Part shown: positions 1 through 8,738 of the stretch, one piece after another
Position numbering within the stretch: the stretch's first letter is position 1
Layout of the letters: each line of letters opens with the position of its first letter
NCBI GenBank assembly: GCA_025355965.1
Contig: JANXYR010000040.1
Location: 1 to 53,377, forward strand
Origin: Geobacteraceae bacterium
GTDB taxonomy: Bacteria; Desulfobacterota; Desulfuromonadia; Geobacterales; Pseudopelobacteraceae
Direction of reading: 5' to 3'
DNA length: 53,377 nt
Translations under genes and position numbers: made by a program
The notes under the pieces: generated by a model
What the model was told of the DNA's origin: nothing
The model's database searches: none
What the model saw: only the letters and a program-made list of their open reading frames with translations

Positions 1-203
1 CGTCGAGCATAATAAGAAGCAAAACCTTCGACCGATTCAAACGAGCTGCTTTTCAGGACTAGCTCTTCCAGATTGTTCGGGACTTGTGCAGAGAGCTCGT
101 GTAACAGCGACAGATCACCAGCCGGCAGGTCATCTGCGCCGGCAGCTGACGACAACATCAGTACAGATAGCACGGCTATCACATTGAAATACAATCGGTT
201 CAT
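1..203 (-). CDS. Exported protein, N-terminal part only (runs off the window)
   Basis: The reading frame starts at an ATG at 203 and is still open at base 1, so only the first 67 or so residues are present. Residues 1-21 form a typical signal peptide: MNRLYF, a hydrophobic core and a cleavage site near SSAAGA-DD. The mature part begins with acidic and Leu-rich sequence and reaches EGFASYYARR at the edge. That last string faintly resembles the start of an RlpA-type double-psi beta-barrel (GxASWYG), but this is a guess from a few residues. It is an exported protein of unknown function, on the same strand as the epimerase gene and separated from it by 32 bases. Confidence 0.55.
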   Translation of the reverse strand, partial: MNRLYFNVIAVLSVLMLSSAAGADDLPAGDLSLLHELSAQVPNNLEELVLKSSSFESVEGFASYYAR

Positions 204-235
204 GCGACCCCTTATACAATACATACGCATTTCGG

Positions 236-1120
236 TCAAGTTTTGCGCAGATACTCGTCGATCCCCTCACGCAAACCACGCGGCTCAAATCCGAACACCT
301 TCTGCCATTCGCTCTCACCGATGTTCTCTTCCAGAAGCATTTGCAGCTGATCCATTGTAATCGGAAACTGAGGTATTTTCTGCATGTACGGGATAATCAA
401 CTTCATTAAGCCCAGTGGAAGGTGTAGCTTAAACGGTCGCGGTCGACCAAGGGCGGCGGCAATCATATCCAGCAACTCTTCGTAACTCAGGCGGTCATTG
501 CCACACAGTTCATACGTCTGACCTATCGTCCCCGGCATCTCCAGAGCCAGTGCAAAACAGCGGGCCACATCATCGGCATGTATCGGCTGCAGTCGGTAGC
601 TGCCGGAGCCGATGACCGGCATGATCGGAGCAAGCCGCAGCTGCGCGGCAAGCATATTTATGAACGCATCGTGCGGACCGAAGATCAGTGAAGGACGGAA
701 GATAGTCCACTTCAAACCGCTCCCCCGAACCAGTTCCTCGGCCTGCCACTTGGTCTGGTGATAACCTGAAACAGCAGCCGGACGGGATCCCAGGGCCGAC
801 ATCTGCAGATAGCGACTAATACCGTTACAGGCTGCGGCCACCATCAGATTTGTCGTTGCCTGAACGTGTAACCTTTCAAAGGTGATTCCGCGATAAGGAA
901 ACTCACGGATAATGCCAACCAGGTTGATGGCGGCATCACAACCGCTGAGACTCCGTTCAAAGGTCTCAAGCCGTGTGATGTCTCCGGCAACCTGCTCTAC
1001 CTCCCCTCGCTTGGCACTACGACTATGCACCAGAGTGCGGACAGAATGGCCGCTATTCAGCAGTATCTTGATAAGATGATCGCCAACGAAACCGGTTCCA
1101 CCAGCAATAAAGATCTTCAT
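236..1120 (-). CDS. NAD(P)-dependent epimerase/dehydratase (NDUFA9-like atypical SDR)
   Basis: A 294-residue extended or atypical short-chain dehydrogenase. The N-terminus MKIFIAGGTGFVG carries the Rossmann GxxGxxG dinucleotide-binding loop. A YHQTK string matches the YxxxK catalytic pair, followed by FRPSLIFGP, which is typical of the complex-I 39-kDa (NDUFA9)/NmrA-like branch. Substrate is unknown; relatives act on nucleotide sugars or quinone-linked substrates, or only bind NADPH. The ATG at 1120 is chosen because GGGAGGAG lies just upstream; a longer in-frame version would run far into recD. The start overlaps the recD stop by four bases (ATGA), so the two are probably translationally coupled. 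Confidence 0.85.
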   Translation of the reverse strand: MKIFIAGGTGFVGDHLIKILLNSGHSVRTLVHSRSAKRGEVEQVAGDITRLETFERSLSGCDAAINLVGIIREFPYRGITFERLHVQATTNLMVAAACNGISRYLQMSALGSRPAAVSGYHQTKWQAEELVRGSGLKWTIFRPSLIFGPHDAFINMLAAQLRLAPIMPVIGSGSYRLQPIHADDVARCFALALEMPGTIGQTYELCGNDRLSYEELLDMIAAALGRPRPFKLHLPLGLMKLIIPYMQKIPQFPITMDQLQMLLEENIGESEWQKVFGFEPRGLREGIDEYLRKT

Positions 1121-2832
1121 GACACTCCTCCCGACAGCTTGTCTCTTAAACCCGAGTTTCTGACCGTGCGTCGTTCGACCGTCTGACGGAAAACCTCTTC
1201 CGTTCCCCATATTTCAATAGACTGGCGGGCACGTGTAACCGCCGTGTAGAGCAGCTCACGACTGAGAGCTTCTGACAGATGATCCGGAAGGATCAGCAAC
1301 ACCCTGTCAAATTCGGACCCCTGACTTTTATGTACCGTCAAGGCAAAGGCAGTTTCGCTGGGTGGCATCCGAAGGGTGGAAAGATGTCGCAACCCTCCTT
1401 CCGGGTTTTCGAACCAGGCGACCGGCGCGTCATCTCCCTGCATAACCACACCGGTATCGCCATTAAACAATCCAAGTTCGTAATTGTTTCCGCTGATCAT
1501 AACCGGCATCGGGCAGAAGTTGTGTTGATCGTTTTTTCGCTCTGGGGCAAGAACATTCAGACAAAGACTGTTCAAGTTTTCTATGCCATACGGTCCTGAA
1601 CGGAGAGGTGATAACACCCTGAACGAGCCCAGCTCCGCAAGAGCTTCTGCTGGAGAGATTGTTCCTGCATAACCCGAATAGCCCTCCCGAACGGTACTGC
1701 TGAAAGCCTCTTCGAACGCCCTGCCGGTTGGCAGGTGCCGCCAGAGGATGTCCGTGTACCGCCCCGATTTCAGTAGTTCTGCTGCAACAGCGCCCTCTCC
1801 GCTGTTGATCAGCTGGCTTAACGCTGCAATGCCGCTGTCGTTGCCAAAACGGTAGCTTTTGGAGAGTTGCGTTACCGGAACAACCACCTGACCCGCACTG
1901 TCACATATATCTGCCAGTACCGCCCCCGCTTCGACCGAAGCCAGCTGATTGCGGTCTCCCAGCAGGATGACCCTGGCATCGTCCCGCAGCGCTTCCATCA
2001 AACTGGCCATCAGTTGCAAATCAATCATAGATGCTTCGTCAATTACAAGTATATCGCAAGTGAGACGATTGTCACGATTGTGCCTAAAGCCGCCCGTGCG
2101 GGTTTGTACACCCAGCAAGCGGTGGATCGTGGATACTCCGGTCGGCATACAATTTTCAATTTCATCCGGCAGATCAAGGCACTCGGCAGCATGCAGAATC
2201 GACTGGTGGAGACGCATTGCCGCTTTACCGGTCGGAGCAGCGAGTACAATCTCCGGCCGGGAATCCCACTCAACATCAAGCAACAGCGCCAGAATGCGGG
2301 CTACTGTGGCCGTTTTGCCGGTCCCTGGCCCACCGGAAATAACCGAAAAACGATGGGTCAACGCCATCCGGGCGGCAGAGCGTTGCAGATCAACGCTATC
2401 GATTTGAACAGGGAAATAGCGGTCAAGAGAGGCATCAAGGCGAATTTCGTTTATAATCAGCGGATGACTGCGGGACAGAATGCTCGACGCGATCTGTTGT
2501 TCATATCCCCAAGAGCGGTGAAGATATAGCCGACCAGCCTGGTCCAGCACTAGGGGGGTATATTCCCCGGGCGCGCCGACAGTGTCACACAATTGAAGGG
2601 ACTCCTGCCAGCGGCGTATGTCGGGCGGAGGTTGGTTTAGTGGTGTACGCAGAGAAGGAAGTGCTGTCATATCCAAAGCATCGCAGAGGTTAAAACAGGA
2701 ATGACCGCGTCCGGCAGAATAGCTGGCCAGAGCCGCTCCCCACCAAAGCCCGTCACAGGGATGCTGGTCGATGCGGACAATAAAATCGGCAAAGTGGGTA
2801 TCAAGTTTTGAAAGCTGGATCGTTTCAGTCAT
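1117..2832 (-). CDS. recD: RecD-like helicase, exodeoxyribonuclease V alpha subunit
   Basis: A 571-residue superfamily 1 helicase. The Walker A motif GGPGTGKT is at residues 167-174, a DEAS Walker B follows in VIDEASMIDL, and the C-terminal region carries the ALTVHKSQGSEF and LLYTAVTRA motifs found in RecD and other UvrD-like helicases. RecD is the 5'-3' motor of the RecBCD complex, which processes double-strand DNA ends. The length suits RecD1 rather than the longer RecD2. The start overlaps the stop of the upstream diguanylate cyclase gene by four bases, and the stop overlaps the epimerase start. No recB or recC is in the window, so the partners must lie elsewhere if they exist. Confidence 0.9.
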   Translation of the reverse strand: MTETIQLSKLDTHFADFIVRIDQHPCDGLWWGAALASYSAGRGHSCFNLCDALDMTALPSLRTPLNQPPPDIRRWQESLQLCDTVGAPGEYTPLVLDQAGRLYLHRSWGYEQQIASSILSRSHPLIINEIRLDASLDRYFPVQIDSVDLQRSAARMALTHRFSVISGGPGTGKTATVARILALLLDVEWDSRPEIVLAAPTGKAAMRLHQSILHAAECLDLPDEIENCMPTGVSTIHRLLGVQTRTGGFRHNRDNRLTCDILVIDEASMIDLQLMASLMEALRDDARVILLGDRNQLASVEAGAVLADICDSAGQVVVPVTQLSKSYRFGNDSGIAALSQLINSGEGAVAAELLKSGRYTDILWRHLPTGRAFEEAFSSTVREGYSGYAGTISPAEALAELGSFRVLSPLRSGPYGIENLNSLCLNVLAPERKNDQHNFCPMPVMISGNNYELGLFNGDTGVVMQGDDAPVAWFENPEGGLRHLSTLRMPPSETAFALTVHKSQGSEFDRVLLILPDHLSEALSRELLYTAVTRARQSIEIWGTEEVFRQTVERRTVRNSGLRDKLSGGVS

Positions 2833-3920
2833 CTGGAGATGTCATCGTGCTTACCAAAAGATTCACCGTACATGTCTTCGCTGAAAACAGTCATACGATT
2901 TTTACCGGTACGCTTGCTTACGTACATGGCCTCGTCAGCTTTTGCCATGATCGTGCGCACGTCGCCACCGTCGTCCGGATAGCCGGCCAGTCCGGCCGAG
3001 AGAGTGGTCAAAATATTCTGTCCTTCAAAATCGAAAGGAGATGACGCCATGCCGGCAACAATCCTTTCAACCGCACAGACTACATCCTGTTTACCAACCT
3101 CATTGAACATGATGACAAATTCATCGCCGCCATAGCGGGCGCAGAAATCGGAACCACGAATGTTTGCGGTGATCATCCCGGCAACATGCTGAATCAACTT
3201 TGTCCCGGCGAAGTGGCCGTACCGGTCGTTGATTTTTTTGAGGTTATCGGCATCAAGCATACAGACCGCAAAAGGCCTTATATAGCGTTTGGCAAGCTTT
3301 TCCTGTACTTCTGCCAGCAGAAAAAAATTACGCATGTTATTAATACCGGTGACATCATCCGTCAGCGACAGCCGCTCTACCTCGCCGCGAGCCGCCTCAC
3401 TCTCTCCTGCCAGCATGGCACCTAGATGGGCAATCAACATAAATGGGAATAATTCGATGATGTGGGTCAGATAATAGTTGAGCTCCCGGAATTCGGCGGA
3501 AGCCAGCAGAAGGTAGGATGTTACCGCCAGACCGGCCATGAAGTAGGTCACACGGCGCCCTTGAGTGAGTGCTGTTGCCATCAGGATCAGGTAAATCAAT
3601 GACATGAACGGACTGGTTATTTTCCCGGTATACCAGCAGACCGCTACAATGAAAGAGAGAAAAACCATCAGATCGATGAAAATCTTTATGGCGCCGTATT
3701 TGCGGGAAAGCAATCCATAGCGGGCATTGAGGTTGTAAACAAGCAGGAGTACTGAAAAACCGGCCGGAAAGACCATACTGGCCCCTTCTGTCGGTATGAG
3801 TTTTATGTCAAGTGCTACCAGTGCTATCAACAGCCAGGATATATTACCCATGATGCGATCGTACCCTTTATAGCGCTGCTGTGTGCTCTGATTCGCTTCA
3901 ATTTCAAGTATATCATCCAT
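2829..3920 (-). CDS. Membrane diguanylate cyclase (GGDEF domain)
   Basis: A 363-residue protein with about six hydrophobic segments in the N-terminal 180 residues and a C-terminal GGDEF domain. The active-site motif GGDEF is intact (ARYGGDEFVIMF). An RxxD inhibitory-site motif, RGSD, lies exactly five residues before it, so product-feedback inhibition by c-di-GMP is expected. This makes it a probable active diguanylate cyclase at the inner membrane, with an unknown membrane-embedded input. The ATG at 3920 is preferred over a start seven codons earlier because AAGGGGGG sits just upstream. It ends in a four-base overlap with recD and follows the YqaA-like gene by 13 bases. Confidence 0.9.
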   Translation of the reverse strand: MDDILEIEANQSTQQRYKGYDRIMGNISWLLIALVALDIKLIPTEGASMVFPAGFSVLLLVYNLNARYGLLSRKYGAIKIFIDLMVFLSFIVAVCWYTGKITSPFMSLIYLILMATALTQGRRVTYFMAGLAVTSYLLLASAEFRELNYYLTHIIELFPFMLIAHLGAMLAGESEAARGEVERLSLTDDVTGINNMRNFFLLAEVQEKLAKRYIRPFAVCMLDADNLKKINDRYGHFAGTKLIQHVAGMITANIRGSDFCARYGGDEFVIMFNEVGKQDVVCAVERIVAGMASSPFDFEGQNILTTLSAGLAGYPDDGGDVRTIMAKADEAMYVSKRTGKNRMTVFSEDMYGESFGKHDDISR

Positions 3921-3933
3921 AAAAAAGCCCCCC

Positions 3934-4422
3934 TTAACCAACAGTAGCCAGTGTAGCTATGGCCGTTACTACATAACGTGCAAGCTTACCGGCAAATACC
4001 AGCAGCGTAAACAGACCGAAATTGATACGTAACATGCCCCCAACAAGGCAGAGCGGGTCTCCGACCAGTGGGAGCCAGGAAAATAGCAGTGAGTATACCC
4101 CGAAACGTTGGTAATATTTCCGGGCCCTACCCTGCTGACCCGGCGAGACCCTCATGACCTTCTCGATCAGCCAGCTGCCGCCCCATATTCCTATCAGATA
4201 GGTAACAACGGCCCCCAGATAATTGCCAACAGTAGCTACGACAACAGTCGGCAGCGGATCATACCCCGCCACCAGCATAGTCACCAGCAACCACTCAGAC
4301 CCGAGCGGCAGCAGAGTTGAAGCCAGAAAACTCATGAAGAACAGCGACAGATATCCGGGGTGGCTGAGCCAGTCATGCAGCATGACAATATATGTCAGAA
4401 ATTGGTTGTCAAAATGGTTCAA
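3934..4422 (-). CDS. YqaA/DedA-family membrane protein
   Basis: A 162-residue inner-membrane protein with several hydrophobic segments. The strings LPLGSEW, GNYLGAVVTYLIG and FSWLPLVGDPLCLVGG are typical of the YqaA branch of the SNARE-associated/DedA (VTT) superfamily, whose members are linked to phospholipid flipping and envelope homeostasis. Size and motif order match the family. It is the first gene of a tight set: the diguanylate cyclase start is 13 bases downstream. The exact role here is unknown. Confidence 0.85.
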   Translation of the reverse strand: MNHFDNQFLTYIVMLHDWLSHPGYLSLFFMSFLASTLLPLGSEWLLVTMLVAGYDPLPTVVVATVGNYLGAVVTYLIGIWGGSWLIEKVMRVSPGQQGRARKYYQRFGVYSLLFSWLPLVGDPLCLVGGMLRINFGLFTLLVFAGKLARYVVTAIATLATVG

Positions 4423-4513
4423 ATCGATACAATGCTCCCGCTGTCAGCTATTACGTCGACTGATTATATTGCAGACATTGTAGCGATAAAATCAGATTCG
4501 GCAAGGGGGAACC

Positions 4514-5539
4514 ATGCTGAAAGGAAAACCGGCTAAAAAATATTCCCAGGCGGGGCGTTTGCATTCGATCATTCGGCTGCTTGAAACCAGGCGGGGCCTG
4601 ACACTGGACGAACTCGCGGAAGAGTGCGACGTCGACCGGCGCACCATTCACCGCGATCTGAATGCAGTGGAGCAGGCCGGTTACTCGTTGACAACGGAGT
4701 GGAGTGATGGGAAAAAGGTCTACAGTTTTCTGACCAAGTCTCGCAACCTCCCCCCAATCACCTTTACCCTCCCACAGCTGATGTCGCTCTACCTGTTGCG
4801 CTCGCTGGGAGCCCATTTGGTCGGCACTCCGTTTCAGGCCGAGATAGACGAGCTGTTCAAAAGCATCCATTCGGTGCTGCCGGATCGCCATGCCGCTCAT
4901 CTGGAGCGGATCGCGCGGGTTTCGCTGCCGCTGCTGCATGGAGCGCGCGATTACTCCCCTGCAGCGGCCTTTGTAGGTGACCTGCAGAAAGCACTGCTGC
5001 AGCAGTACCGAATACGACTCAAGTATGCCAAAAAGGGCAAGGAAGAGGCCGAGGAGTATGAGGTTGAGCCCTATACGCTGGTCTTCCACAAAGGGGGTAT
5101 TTATCTGCTGGGGAATGCTGTCAACCGTTCCGGCATGCGTCTTTTCGCCCTGGAACGGATCAGGGGGATAGAGGTCACCCGTCAGCGTTTTGAGATACCG
5201 GACAGCTATCAGCCGGAAGCCCATTTCAGCAGCGCCTTCGGCCTGGTAAGCGATACACCGATGAAAGTGCGAGTCCGTTTTTCCGCCGAGATCGCCCATA
5301 CTGTCAAGGATCGGATCTGGATGCCAGGGCAGTGGATCCGCACTGATTCCGAAGGGCGGACCACCTTGGAATTCGAGGCGGCGGGTAAGATGGAGCTGGT
5401 ATCGTGGATACTCTCTTACGGCATACATGCCGAAGTGCTTGATCCCCCGGAATTACGCAAAGAGGTCAGGAGGCAGGTGAAGGGGATGCGGGAGATGTAT
5501 CGGGGGAAAGAGAAAAAAAGCGAAAAACCGTTGAAGTAG
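4514..5539 (+). CDS. WYL-domain transcriptional regulator (YafY-like)
   Basis: A 341-residue protein. Residues 14-70 form a DeoR-type helix-turn-helix: LTLDELAEECDVDRRTIHRDL is the recognition region. The C-terminal two-thirds match a WYL domain (EVEPYTLVFHKGGIYLLGNA, then the LFALERIRGIEVT strand) with a WCX-like extension. WYL domains bind ligands such as nucleic acids or nucleotides and control DNA binding. The start has a strong AAGGGGGA site. The gene is read divergently from the YqaA operon, which makes that operon a possible target. A long open frame on the opposite strand is only a shadow of this gene. Confidence 0.9.
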   Translation: MLKGKPAKKYSQAGRLHSIIRLLETRRGLTLDELAEECDVDRRTIHRDLNAVEQAGYSLTTEWSDGKKVYSFLTKSRNLPPITFTLPQLMSLYLLRSLGAHLVGTPFQAEIDELFKSIHSVLPDRHAAHLERIARVSLPLLHGARDYSPAAAFVGDLQKALLQQYRIRLKYAKKGKEEAEEYEVEPYTLVFHKGGIYLLGNAVNRSGMRLFALERIRGIEVTRQRFEIPDSYQPEAHFSSAFGLVSDTPMKVRVRFSAEIAHTVKDRIWMPGQWIRTDSEGRTTLEFEAAGKMELVSWILSYGIHAEVLDPPELRKEVRRQVKGMREMYRGKEKKSEKPLK

Positions 5540-5590
5540 CAATCAAACATGTATGTTCTACTCTTCACCATTTCAAAACCAGGAGACATT

Positions 5591-6736
5591 ATGTCAACTG
5601 ATAGTACACTCAATGACATCATCACTACCCGCATTGCGCAGCAAGGCCGAATAACCTTTGCCGAATTTATGGCGGCCTGCCTCTACACACCAGGGCTTGG
5701 ATACTATACCTCTCCGGGACGCAAAGTCGGGGCCGAGGGGGATTTTTATACCAGCATCACTGTGCATGCCTCGTTTGGGCGTGTGATTGCCCGCGAAATC
5801 GCCCAGATGTGGCGCAGCATGGGGACACCGACCGATTTTACTCTGGTGGAGTGCGGCGCGGGCAATGGACGATTGGCTTGCGACATAATGGGCTACCTTG
5901 CCGAACGGGAAGTGCAGCTGTATGCCGGGCTTAAGCTGGTGCTGGTAGAGCAGGAGCCAACACTGGAATCAGCGCAGCGCCAGATGCTTGCCGCTCACTT
6001 GGATCGGCTCGCCTGGCTTTCCCCGGACGATTTTGCTTCAGGGGATTTCGCCTTCAGCGGCTGCCTGTACTCCAACGAGCTTATTGATGCTCTGCCGGTA
6101 CACCGCGTGGTGATGACCTCGAACGGCCTGAAGGAAGTATATGTAACCTGTAAAGATGGTGAGTTTGCCGAAGAGGCCGGGGAACCATCGACGCCGGAGA
6201 TTGAAGCCTATTTGAAACGCATTGCCGTGGAACTCCACCCCGGCCAGCAGGCCGAAGTCAACCTGAACGCTCCGACATGGTTGGCATCCGCCGCCAATGC
6301 ACTCCAGCGCGGCTTTATCATGACGATCGATTACGGCTATCCAGCGCCCGAGCTGTACACGCCGCTCCGCAAGCTGGGAACACTGCTTTGTTATTACCGC
6401 CATCAGACTGAGGAGAATCCCTACCTCCGCCTGGGATTGCAGGACATAACAGCTCACGTTGATTTCACAACACTGATGAAATGCGGGGAAGATCTGGGTT
6501 TACTGAACGTCTGGTTTGGGGAACAGTACCGTTTTTTGCTCTCAGCAGGTATCATTGAGGAGATTGAAGAGATTGAGCGTTCTGCCATGGCCGAAGAGGA
6601 AAAACTTCGGCTCCGTTTAGCCCTTAAAAAACTGATCATGCCCGAAGGTGGGATGGGTGATACTTTTAGGGTGCTGATTCAGTCCAAAGGCGTGACCGAC
6701 CCAAAACTACTATGCCAGCGCAGAATCGGTGGATAA
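5591..6736 (+). CDS. NDUFAF7-like class I SAM-dependent methyltransferase
   Basis: A 381-residue protein of the NDUFAF7/MidA (former DUF185) family. Diagnostic strings are FAEFMAACLYTPGLGYY at the N-terminus, a SAM-binding loop VECGAGNGRL, and SNELIDALPVHRV. The mitochondrial member dimethylates an arginine of complex I; the bacterial substrate is not established. The ATG at 5591 is chosen because AGGAGA precedes it, while an earlier in-frame ATG has no such site. It abuts the next gene: its TAA is immediately followed by the ATG of the HAD hydrolase. Confidence 0.88.
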   Translation: MSTDSTLNDIITTRIAQQGRITFAEFMAACLYTPGLGYYTSPGRKVGAEGDFYTSITVHASFGRVIAREIAQMWRSMGTPTDFTLVECGAGNGRLACDIMGYLAEREVQLYAGLKLVLVEQEPTLESAQRQMLAAHLDRLAWLSPDDFASGDFAFSGCLYSNELIDALPVHRVVMTSNGLKEVYVTCKDGEFAEEAGEPSTPEIEAYLKRIAVELHPGQQAEVNLNAPTWLASAANALQRGFIMTIDYGYPAPELYTPLRKLGTLLCYYRHQTEENPYLRLGLQDITAHVDFTTLMKCGEDLGLLNVWFGEQYRFLLSAGIIEEIEEIERSAMAEEEKLRLRLALKKLIMPEGGMGDTFRVLIQSKGVTDPKLLCQRRIGG

Positions 6737-7390
6737 ATGCCACATTTATCGTACAATGAAATTCGCGGGATAGTTTTTGATCTGGACGGCACCCTGTACG
6801 TGTGCGATCGCTTTGCCGCCGCTATTCAGGATGCCGCAGCAGCGTACATCGCCGGACTCAAGGGGATCAGTCATGCGGAAGCTGCATCGCTGATGGCCGC
6901 CACACGGCTGAGGCTTACGGAAGAAAGCGGTACGGTACAGACCCTCTCTGCTATCTGTGCAGAACTGGGCGGAGGTGTGCAGGAGCTGCATCGCTTCTTT
7001 GAAAGCACCCTGCGACCGGAAGCATATCTTGTGAGAGACGAGCGGGTAATTCAGTTGTTGGGACGTCTTGCAGAGCGGTTTTCCCTCTACATTTACACGA
7101 ACAATAATCGAGCCCTGACGACCCGTATCACCAGTTATCTGGGGCTAAAAGATATAGTACGCGGCATCTTTACTATTGATGATACATGGTGCGGCAAACC
7201 TGATGAGGGGATGGTAATCAGAGTGTTGGAGAAGATCGGGCTCGCTCCAAACGAGGTGCTTTTTGTCGGAGATCGCTATGACGTCGATCTGCGCGTACCG
7301 GACCAGCTAGGCTGCCCCGTGTACCTGAGCCAGAGTCTGGACCAGCTGCTGCGGCTGGAAAATTTGCTTACTCCCGCTACTCTTTCCTAA
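6737..7390 (+). CDS. HAD-family hydrolase
   Basis: A 217-residue haloacid-dehalogenase-like hydrolase, probably a phosphatase. Motif I is VFDLDGTLY (nucleophile and acid/base aspartates), motif II is YIYTNNN, and motif IV is VGDRYDVDL. The helical cap between motifs I and II is subfamily-I-like. Substrate is unknown. It starts directly after the methyltransferase stop codon and is almost certainly co-transcribed with it. Its last 14 bases overlap the 3' end of the convergent pseudouridine synthase gene. Confidence 0.88.
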   Translation: MPHLSYNEIRGIVFDLDGTLYVCDRFAAAIQDAAAAYIAGLKGISHAEAASLMAATRLRLTEESGTVQTLSAICAELGGGVQELHRFFESTLRPEAYLVRDERVIQLLGRLAERFSLYIYTNNNRALTTRITSYLGLKDIVRGIFTIDDTWCGKPDEGMVIRVLEKIGLAPNEVLFVGDRYDVDLRVPDQLGCPVYLSQSLDQLLRLENLLTPATLS

Positions 7391-8327
7391 GATAGGTCAA
7401 CAGTTCCTGCAGATCCTCCGGCGGTTCGGTCGTAAATTCAATATACTGACCAGTTGATGGGTGAATAAAGCCGAGACAACGGGCGTGCAGGGCCTGGCGG
7501 CCAAGTCGGTTAATCATACCACGCAGTTGAGTGTCCGGAATGTTGTTGCAGCGGCCTCCGTCCGGGTAAAGAGGATCTCCCAGCAGCGGAAAACCGGCCT
7601 CGGTCAGATGCACCCGGATCTGGTGGGTGCGTCCGGTCTCCAACCTCAGCTCCACTAGTGAAACCCTACCGTAACGTTCCTTTACCTTCCAGCGGGTAAC
7701 CGCATGCTTCCCGTTTTTGGCCTTGCCTGACAAGCGCAACCTCTCGGTCGGATGGCGTCCGATGATCCCTTCGATCTTGCCGGTGTCCTCCGGCGGAGAT
7801 CCATAGACCAGCGCCTGATAGATGCGCTTGACAGTATGAGCGCTGAACTGTTCGGAGAGAGCTTGATGTGCCCGGTCGTGCTTGGCTGCCACCAGAACGC
7901 CGGACGTCCCCTTGTCAAGGCGGTGAACAATGCCGGGACGCAGTTCGCCACCAATACCGGCCAAGTCGCAGCAGTGGGCCAACAGCGCGTTAACCAGAGT
8001 GCCGCTGGTGTTACCAGCTCCGGGGTGTACCACCATCCCTGCCGCCTTGTTGATCACAATCAGATCGCTATCCTCATACAGCACTTCCAACGGGATCGCC
8101 TCGGCCAGCGGCACTGCCGGGAGCGGCGGAGGGATATCAACCTCGATCTGCTCCCCCCCCCTCAGCTTTAGCGAAGTACGCACCTGTTTGCCATCAACCA
8201 GTACGCGGCCGGTTTCGATCAGTCTTTGTACCATAGCCCGTGAATCGCCATCCATCTCGCGACTCAAAAAAAGATCAATTCTGGTCGGTTCGTTTTCGGG
8301 GGAGAATGTAAATGATAGATGATTCAT
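7377..8327 (-). CDS. rluD: RluA-family pseudouridine synthase (RluD-like)
   Basis: A 316-residue protein with an N-terminal S4 RNA-binding domain (MVQRLIETGRVLVDGKQV) and a catalytic RluA domain. The signature VHRLDKGTSG contains the catalytic aspartate; GRTHQIRVH and LLGDPLY complete the fold. RluD makes pseudouridines 1911, 1915 and 1917 of 23S rRNA helix 69; the assignment to RluD rather than RluC rests on the S4 domain and general length, so the symbol is tentative. The ATG at 8327 has GAGG upstream; a longer frame to 8402 would cross the terminator of the upstream gene. Confidence 0.87.
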   Translation of the reverse strand: MNHLSFTFSPENEPTRIDLFLSREMDGDSRAMVQRLIETGRVLVDGKQVRTSLKLRGGEQIEVDIPPPLPAVPLAEAIPLEVLYEDSDLIVINKAAGMVVHPGAGNTSGTLVNALLAHCCDLAGIGGELRPGIVHRLDKGTSGVLVAAKHDRAHQALSEQFSAHTVKRIYQALVYGSPPEDTGKIEGIIGRHPTERLRLSGKAKNGKHAVTRWKVKERYGRVSLVELRLETGRTHQIRVHLTEAGFPLLGDPLYPDGGRCNNIPDTQLRGMINRLGRQALHARCLGFIHPSTGQYIEFTTEPPEDLQELLTYLRKE

Positions 8328-8370
8328 AGATAACCTCAGCCCTGATAAACAGGATAATTGCGTTAACTTA

Positions 8371-8410
8371 CTAAAATAGCAAAGGCGCGCCGAGACAGGC
8401 ACGCCTTGCT
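8371..8410 (-). terminator. Rho-independent terminator after the 87-residue gene
   Basis: Read on the minus strand, a GC-rich stem (AAGGCGTGCC paired with GGCGCGCCTT, one G-U pair) with loop TGTCTC is followed by TTGCTATTTT. It sits 24 bases after the stop of the small gene at 8434 and before the pseudouridine synthase start. Confidence 0.7.
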
Positions 8411-8433
8411 GAAATAAAATATATGGTGATTAC

Positions 8434-8697
8434 TTACCAGATGGATGATTCGATCTTGCCCGCACGCTTGATCAGAACATCAACCACAGCGGTTCCGTAA
8501 ATGACTTCCGGGTTGATATCGTTGGAGACCCGGGAGAGAAAATGCTGACGACCCTCTTCAAGCTCCTCGCTCAGAACGTCAAAAATATCGTCGTTCTTTA
8601 TGCCGCTCTCGACCTTTTCCTTGTTGTACATGGCCACGTCGGAGAGAATGGCTCTGGCCAACCGCTTTGCCTGATCCGGGTTATCTATCATATTCAT
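8434..8697 (-). CDS. Small conserved protein, function unknown
   Basis: An 87-residue soluble, acidic and largely helical protein: NPDQAKRLARAILSDVAMYN at the N-terminus, EELEEGRQHFLSRV in the middle and a short C-terminal helix ending KIESSIW. I do not recognise a named domain. The composition and the lack of signal peptide or membrane segment indicate a cytoplasmic protein. It has a GAGGTG site before the ATG at 8697 and its own terminator, so it may be a single-gene unit or the tail of the protease transcript, whose stop lies 41 bases upstream. Confidence 0.75.
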   Translation of the reverse strand: MNMIDNPDQAKRLARAILSDVAMYNKEKVESGIKNDDIFDVLSEELEEGRQHFLSRVSNDINPEVIYGTAVVDVLIKRAGKIESSIW

Positions 8698-8738
8698 GGT
8701 TAATGCACCTCATGGAGTAGATTTTTTCCAACATAGCA

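Noticed and set aside
1867-2529. Plus-strand open frame of about 220 codons
   Set aside because: Antisense to recD through its Walker A region; no start signal and no family motif.
4451-5428. Long minus-strand open frame of about 325 codons
   Set aside because: It lies antisense to the WYL regulator gene, which has clear domains and a good start. The antisense product has no recognisable motif and no ribosome-binding site.
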